A stretch of 8,980 nucleotides of DNA from Planctomycetota bacterium (lineage in GTDB: Bacteria > Planctomycetota > Phycisphaerae > WQYP01): contig JAJZCT010000101.1 in assembly GCA_021828925.1 (NCBI GenBank), positions 1 through 8,980 of the forward strand, written 5' to 3'. Positions 6,867 through 8,980 of this stretch are shown piece by piece. The translations under genes and the position numbers were made by a program. Positions within the stretch are counted from its first letter, which is position 1, and each line of letters starts with the position of its first letter. Under the pieces are notes generated by a model that saw only the letters and a program-made list of their open reading frames with translations, made no database searches and had not been told where the DNA came from.

Positions 6867-8980
6867 ATGCGTACAATGCGAGTGATCTTATTAACCACGA
6901 TGATGTTGCTGCTTGGGTGCATCTCGCCGTTGGCGCAAGGCCAGGATGTGTCTCACCGTGAGTTTTCCCTGACGCTTTGGAATTGGGATCCATCATGCGC
7001 GAAATTAAAGGAGTTTCGACGATGGGCCAAAGATTTCAAGAGCGTTGGAGGAACGGAAATATACATTTCCGCCGCATGGAATCGGTTGGAACCTGAACCA
7101 GATGATTATCACTTTGGTTTTATTGCCCGTCGTTTAGCCGTTGCCGACAAGCTTGGACTTAAATTGGGCGTTCGGATCAACAGCTATTGGGGCGGTGCAA
7201 CACCACAATGGCTGAAGGTCGATAAATGGGAACATGCTTCCGGTAAGGTTGCGCAGGGCGGCATACCGTCTATTAACGATCCGCGATTCTGGCGGGCCTT
7301 TTCGCCTTTTTGCACCCACTTGGCCAGGCACTTCCGCGGACAGGGCGTTGATTGGTGTGCCTTTATCGGCTCACAGGCGGAAAATAAATATGGAAATTGG
7401 TGTACCTTTGATCCGGCGAGTTTGCGTCTCTGGCGGAAAAGCATTCGAGCCCGCCCGCGACCAGGCTGGTTGGTTCGTATTGTCGGCAATGCGCCGTTGC
7501 CGCAAACGCCGCCGATTCCCGACGAAACCCACGGCACACCCGATCGCTCGCCCGCGGATTTGGCTTTCATCGCATTTCGGCAAGAGAATTGGCGGGTGGC
7601 GTTGCGGCGGTTTAACGCTGCAATCCGTGCCGGTGATTCCAAGGCGCATATTGTTGTGCAGTTGGGAGAAAGCTATCGCAGTGGCTCTGCGCAGATGTCC
7701 AACCTTGACTACTACGGGATGTCACGCGGAGCGGATAAAATTTTGCAAAGCTATGACTTCTGGTGGCATGCTCATCAGAGAATCTGGGAGATGCAGGCGG
7801 ACTTGGCCGCCTTTCAGGGCATAACGCTCAAGCCGGTGGCCATTGAGTTTGACAGTCCTGGTGGTATGGCCAGTGTGGGTTACACGCCGACATTTCTTTC
7901 GGCGATGGGAAAGGCGGCGGTTCGCGAAGGATGCGGGATTGAGGAGTGCAATGCGGGTGGATTTAAAACCCTTCCATCCGGATATTCGTACATGAAGGCG
8001 TGGGGACAGATGTGTGACGAGGCAGGGCGGGCGCAAGCAATTCGTCCTGATGCGAAAAGCACAATTTTGTTATACGTCTCTAAATGGGCCAACTATTGCT
8101 ATCGTGAGCCAACCGAATGGCTGAACAGGGCGCAATTCGGAGCTTGGCGTATGTTAACGCACGATGGGTTTCATGTGCGCATGATCTGCGGGGACAACTT
8201 GAAAGAATCCCTGGCTAATTACCGCGGACTTTATGTCGCTTTTTCGCCGCCGCAACTTGTGCCATCAGCAACTCGTCGCAGGTTATTGAAATTGGAATCG
8301 GTTATACCCACGATCGTGGAAGTGGCGAACATTCCTCGGAAAGCAAGAGAGCACATCATGATCGTCGAACATTTTAACGGTGAGATGGGATCCGTTCTTC
8401 CGGTGGGACACATTCCAGCAACGGACCGGACGGGGCACCGCTGGAGATTCTTTGCGCAAGACCGTGCTGGATACGCGCATGCACCAATGCGCATTGCTGA
8501 GGGTCCCACGGCTGCTACGCGTGGCTGCGCTACTAATTTTAACGATGCCGCATATATCAAACTTCGCGGCAAGCGCCATTATCATGTGCCGGGGTTGTTG
8601 AAAATCCAGGCTCGCATAAAGGTAAACACCTGCGATCAGGTTGGCCTGGGCTACTACTCCCGACCTCCGACCAGTGTTACCGACGGATTTTCCGGATTAA
8701 TTATCAATCGTATCAATGGACAAATCCAACTATGCGTCCATGGAACTCCCGTTGGGCCGCCTCGACCAGCGCCTTTTCTCGGCTGGCGGGCGCAAGCGTT
8801 TTACAAGTTATCTCTGCAGATTAACACCAATACGGGTGCCGTGACGGCGGTATCTTACAATGGGCATGATATTTCAGATGAATTTCACGGACAAACGCAT
8901 GGATTTGTAAAATCGGCCACGACTTACGCGGGCTTTTACGGTTTATCAGGCTCCAGCGCAAAGGCCACGGGGATGGTGTT
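6867..8980 (+). CDS. Exported GH42-like glycoside hydrolase with laminin-G/concanavalin-like C-terminus, 3' truncated
   Basis: I translated this frame by hand; it is open from ATG 6867 to the right edge (704 codons, no stop), so the gene continues outside. The start MRTMRVILLTTMMLLLGCIS is a signal peptide; LLLGC could be a lipoprotein box, with SPLAQG as a possible Sec cleavage alternative. The body is a paralogue of the protein at 676: SLTLWNW, GGTEIYISAAWNRLEP, LPQTPPIPDETHGTPD, KWANYCYREPTEW and YRGLYVAFSPPQLVPS all have counterparts there. Candidate catalytic acids are Glu172 (QAENKYGNW) and Glu327 (IEFDS). A flavodoxin-like domain spans ~399-490. From ~498 (VEHFNGEMGS) onward a jelly-roll domain of laminin-G/concanavalin type follows (YIKLRG, LLKIQARIKV, GFSGLIINRI, AGFYGLSG), which the paralogue lacks and which may bind carbohydrate. 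The gene sits 41 bases after the GH27 stop and is probably in its operon; an in-frame ATG at 6831 would leave a gap of only 5 bases. Substrate unknown. Confidence 0.78.
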   Translation, partial: MRTMRVILLTTMMLLLGCISPLAQGQDVSHREFSLTLWNWDPSCAKLKEFRRWAKDFKSVGGTEIYISAAWNRLEPEPDDYHFGFIARRLAVADKLGLKLGVRINSYWGGATPQWLKVDKWEHASGKVAQGGIPSINDPRFWRAFSPFCTHLARHFRGQGVDWCAFIGSQAENKYGNWCTFDPASLRLWRKSIRARPRPGWLVRIVGNAPLPQTPPIPDETHGTPDRSPADLAFIAFRQENWRVALRRFNAAIRAGDSKAHIVVQLGESYRSGSAQMSNLDYYGMSRGADKILQSYDFWWHAHQRIWEMQADLAAFQGITLKPVAIEFDSPGGMASVGYTPTFLSAMGKAAVREGCGIEECNAGGFKTLPSGYSYMKAWGQMCDEAGRAQAIRPDAKSTILLYVSKWANYCYREPTEWLNRAQFGAWRMLTHDGFHVRMICGDNLKESLANYRGLYVAFSPPQLVPSATRRRLLKLESVIPTIVEVANIPRKAREHIMIVEHFNGEMGSVLPVGHIPATDRTGHRWRFFAQDRAGYAHAPMRIAEGPTAATRGCATNFNDAAYIKLRGKRHYHVPGLLKIQARIKVNTCDQVGLGYYSRPPTSVTDGFSGLIINRINGQIQLCVHGTPVGPPRPAPFLGWRAQAFYKLSLQINTNTGAVTAVSYNGHDISDEFHGQTHGFVKSATTYAGFYGLSGSSAKATGMV

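Noticed and set aside
7234..7824. 196-residue open frame on the plus strand
   Set aside because: It overlaps the second GH42-like gene in another frame. The longer frame has clear paralogy to the protein at 676, and this one is rich in Arg/Pro without any motif.

Overview
The window looks like a polysaccharide-utilisation locus of a Planctomycetota-type bacterium (class Phycisphaerae is my best guess; Verrucomicrobiota or Lentisphaerota are alternatives). Three things point there: a truncated gene at the left edge ending in a tail like the H-X9-DG pseudopilins that planctomycetes carry in large numbers; a PEP-CTERM (exosortase) sorting tail on one enzyme; and large exported glycoside hydrolases with accessory domains arranged back to back. 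This is inference from protein style, not from a marker gene.

Layout, all on the + strand: (1) 1-305, 3' end of a pseudopilin-like protein; (2) 306-675, a gap of about 370 bases with a consensus -10 box (TATAAT, 650-655) just before the next gene; (3) 676-2526, a GH42-like (clan-A style) putative glycosidase with signal peptide and PEP-CTERM tail; (4) 2527-2698, a short gap; (5) 2699-4768, a Tat-exported right-handed beta-helix protein resembling GH110 alpha-galactosidases; (6) 4765-6825, a Tat-exported GH27 enzyme (NPCBM + Ig-like + catalytic barrel), overlapping the previous gene by 4 bases; (7) 6867-8980, a second GH42-like protein, paralogous to (3), running off the right edge and carrying a laminin-G/concanavalin-like C-terminal domain instead of the PEP-CTERM tail. 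Genes 5 to 7 are tightly packed and probably one operon; gene 3 may have its own promoter or lead the operon.

Working model (inference): the four enzymes cooperate outside the cytoplasm on a galactose-rich or arabinopyranose-containing glycan. The GH27 and beta-helix enzymes would remove alpha-linked galactose-type residues, while the two paralogous barrel enzymes attack another linkage, one held at the surface by exosortase sorting and the other bound to substrate or membrane through a different N-terminus and an added binding-type domain. The most notable points are the pair of diverged paralogues flanking the Tat pair, three kinds of export or sorting signal in one locus, and an Asp-to-Ala change in the GH27 substrate pocket that could shift specificity away from galactose. 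No RNA gene, CRISPR array, transposase or insertion sequence was seen.
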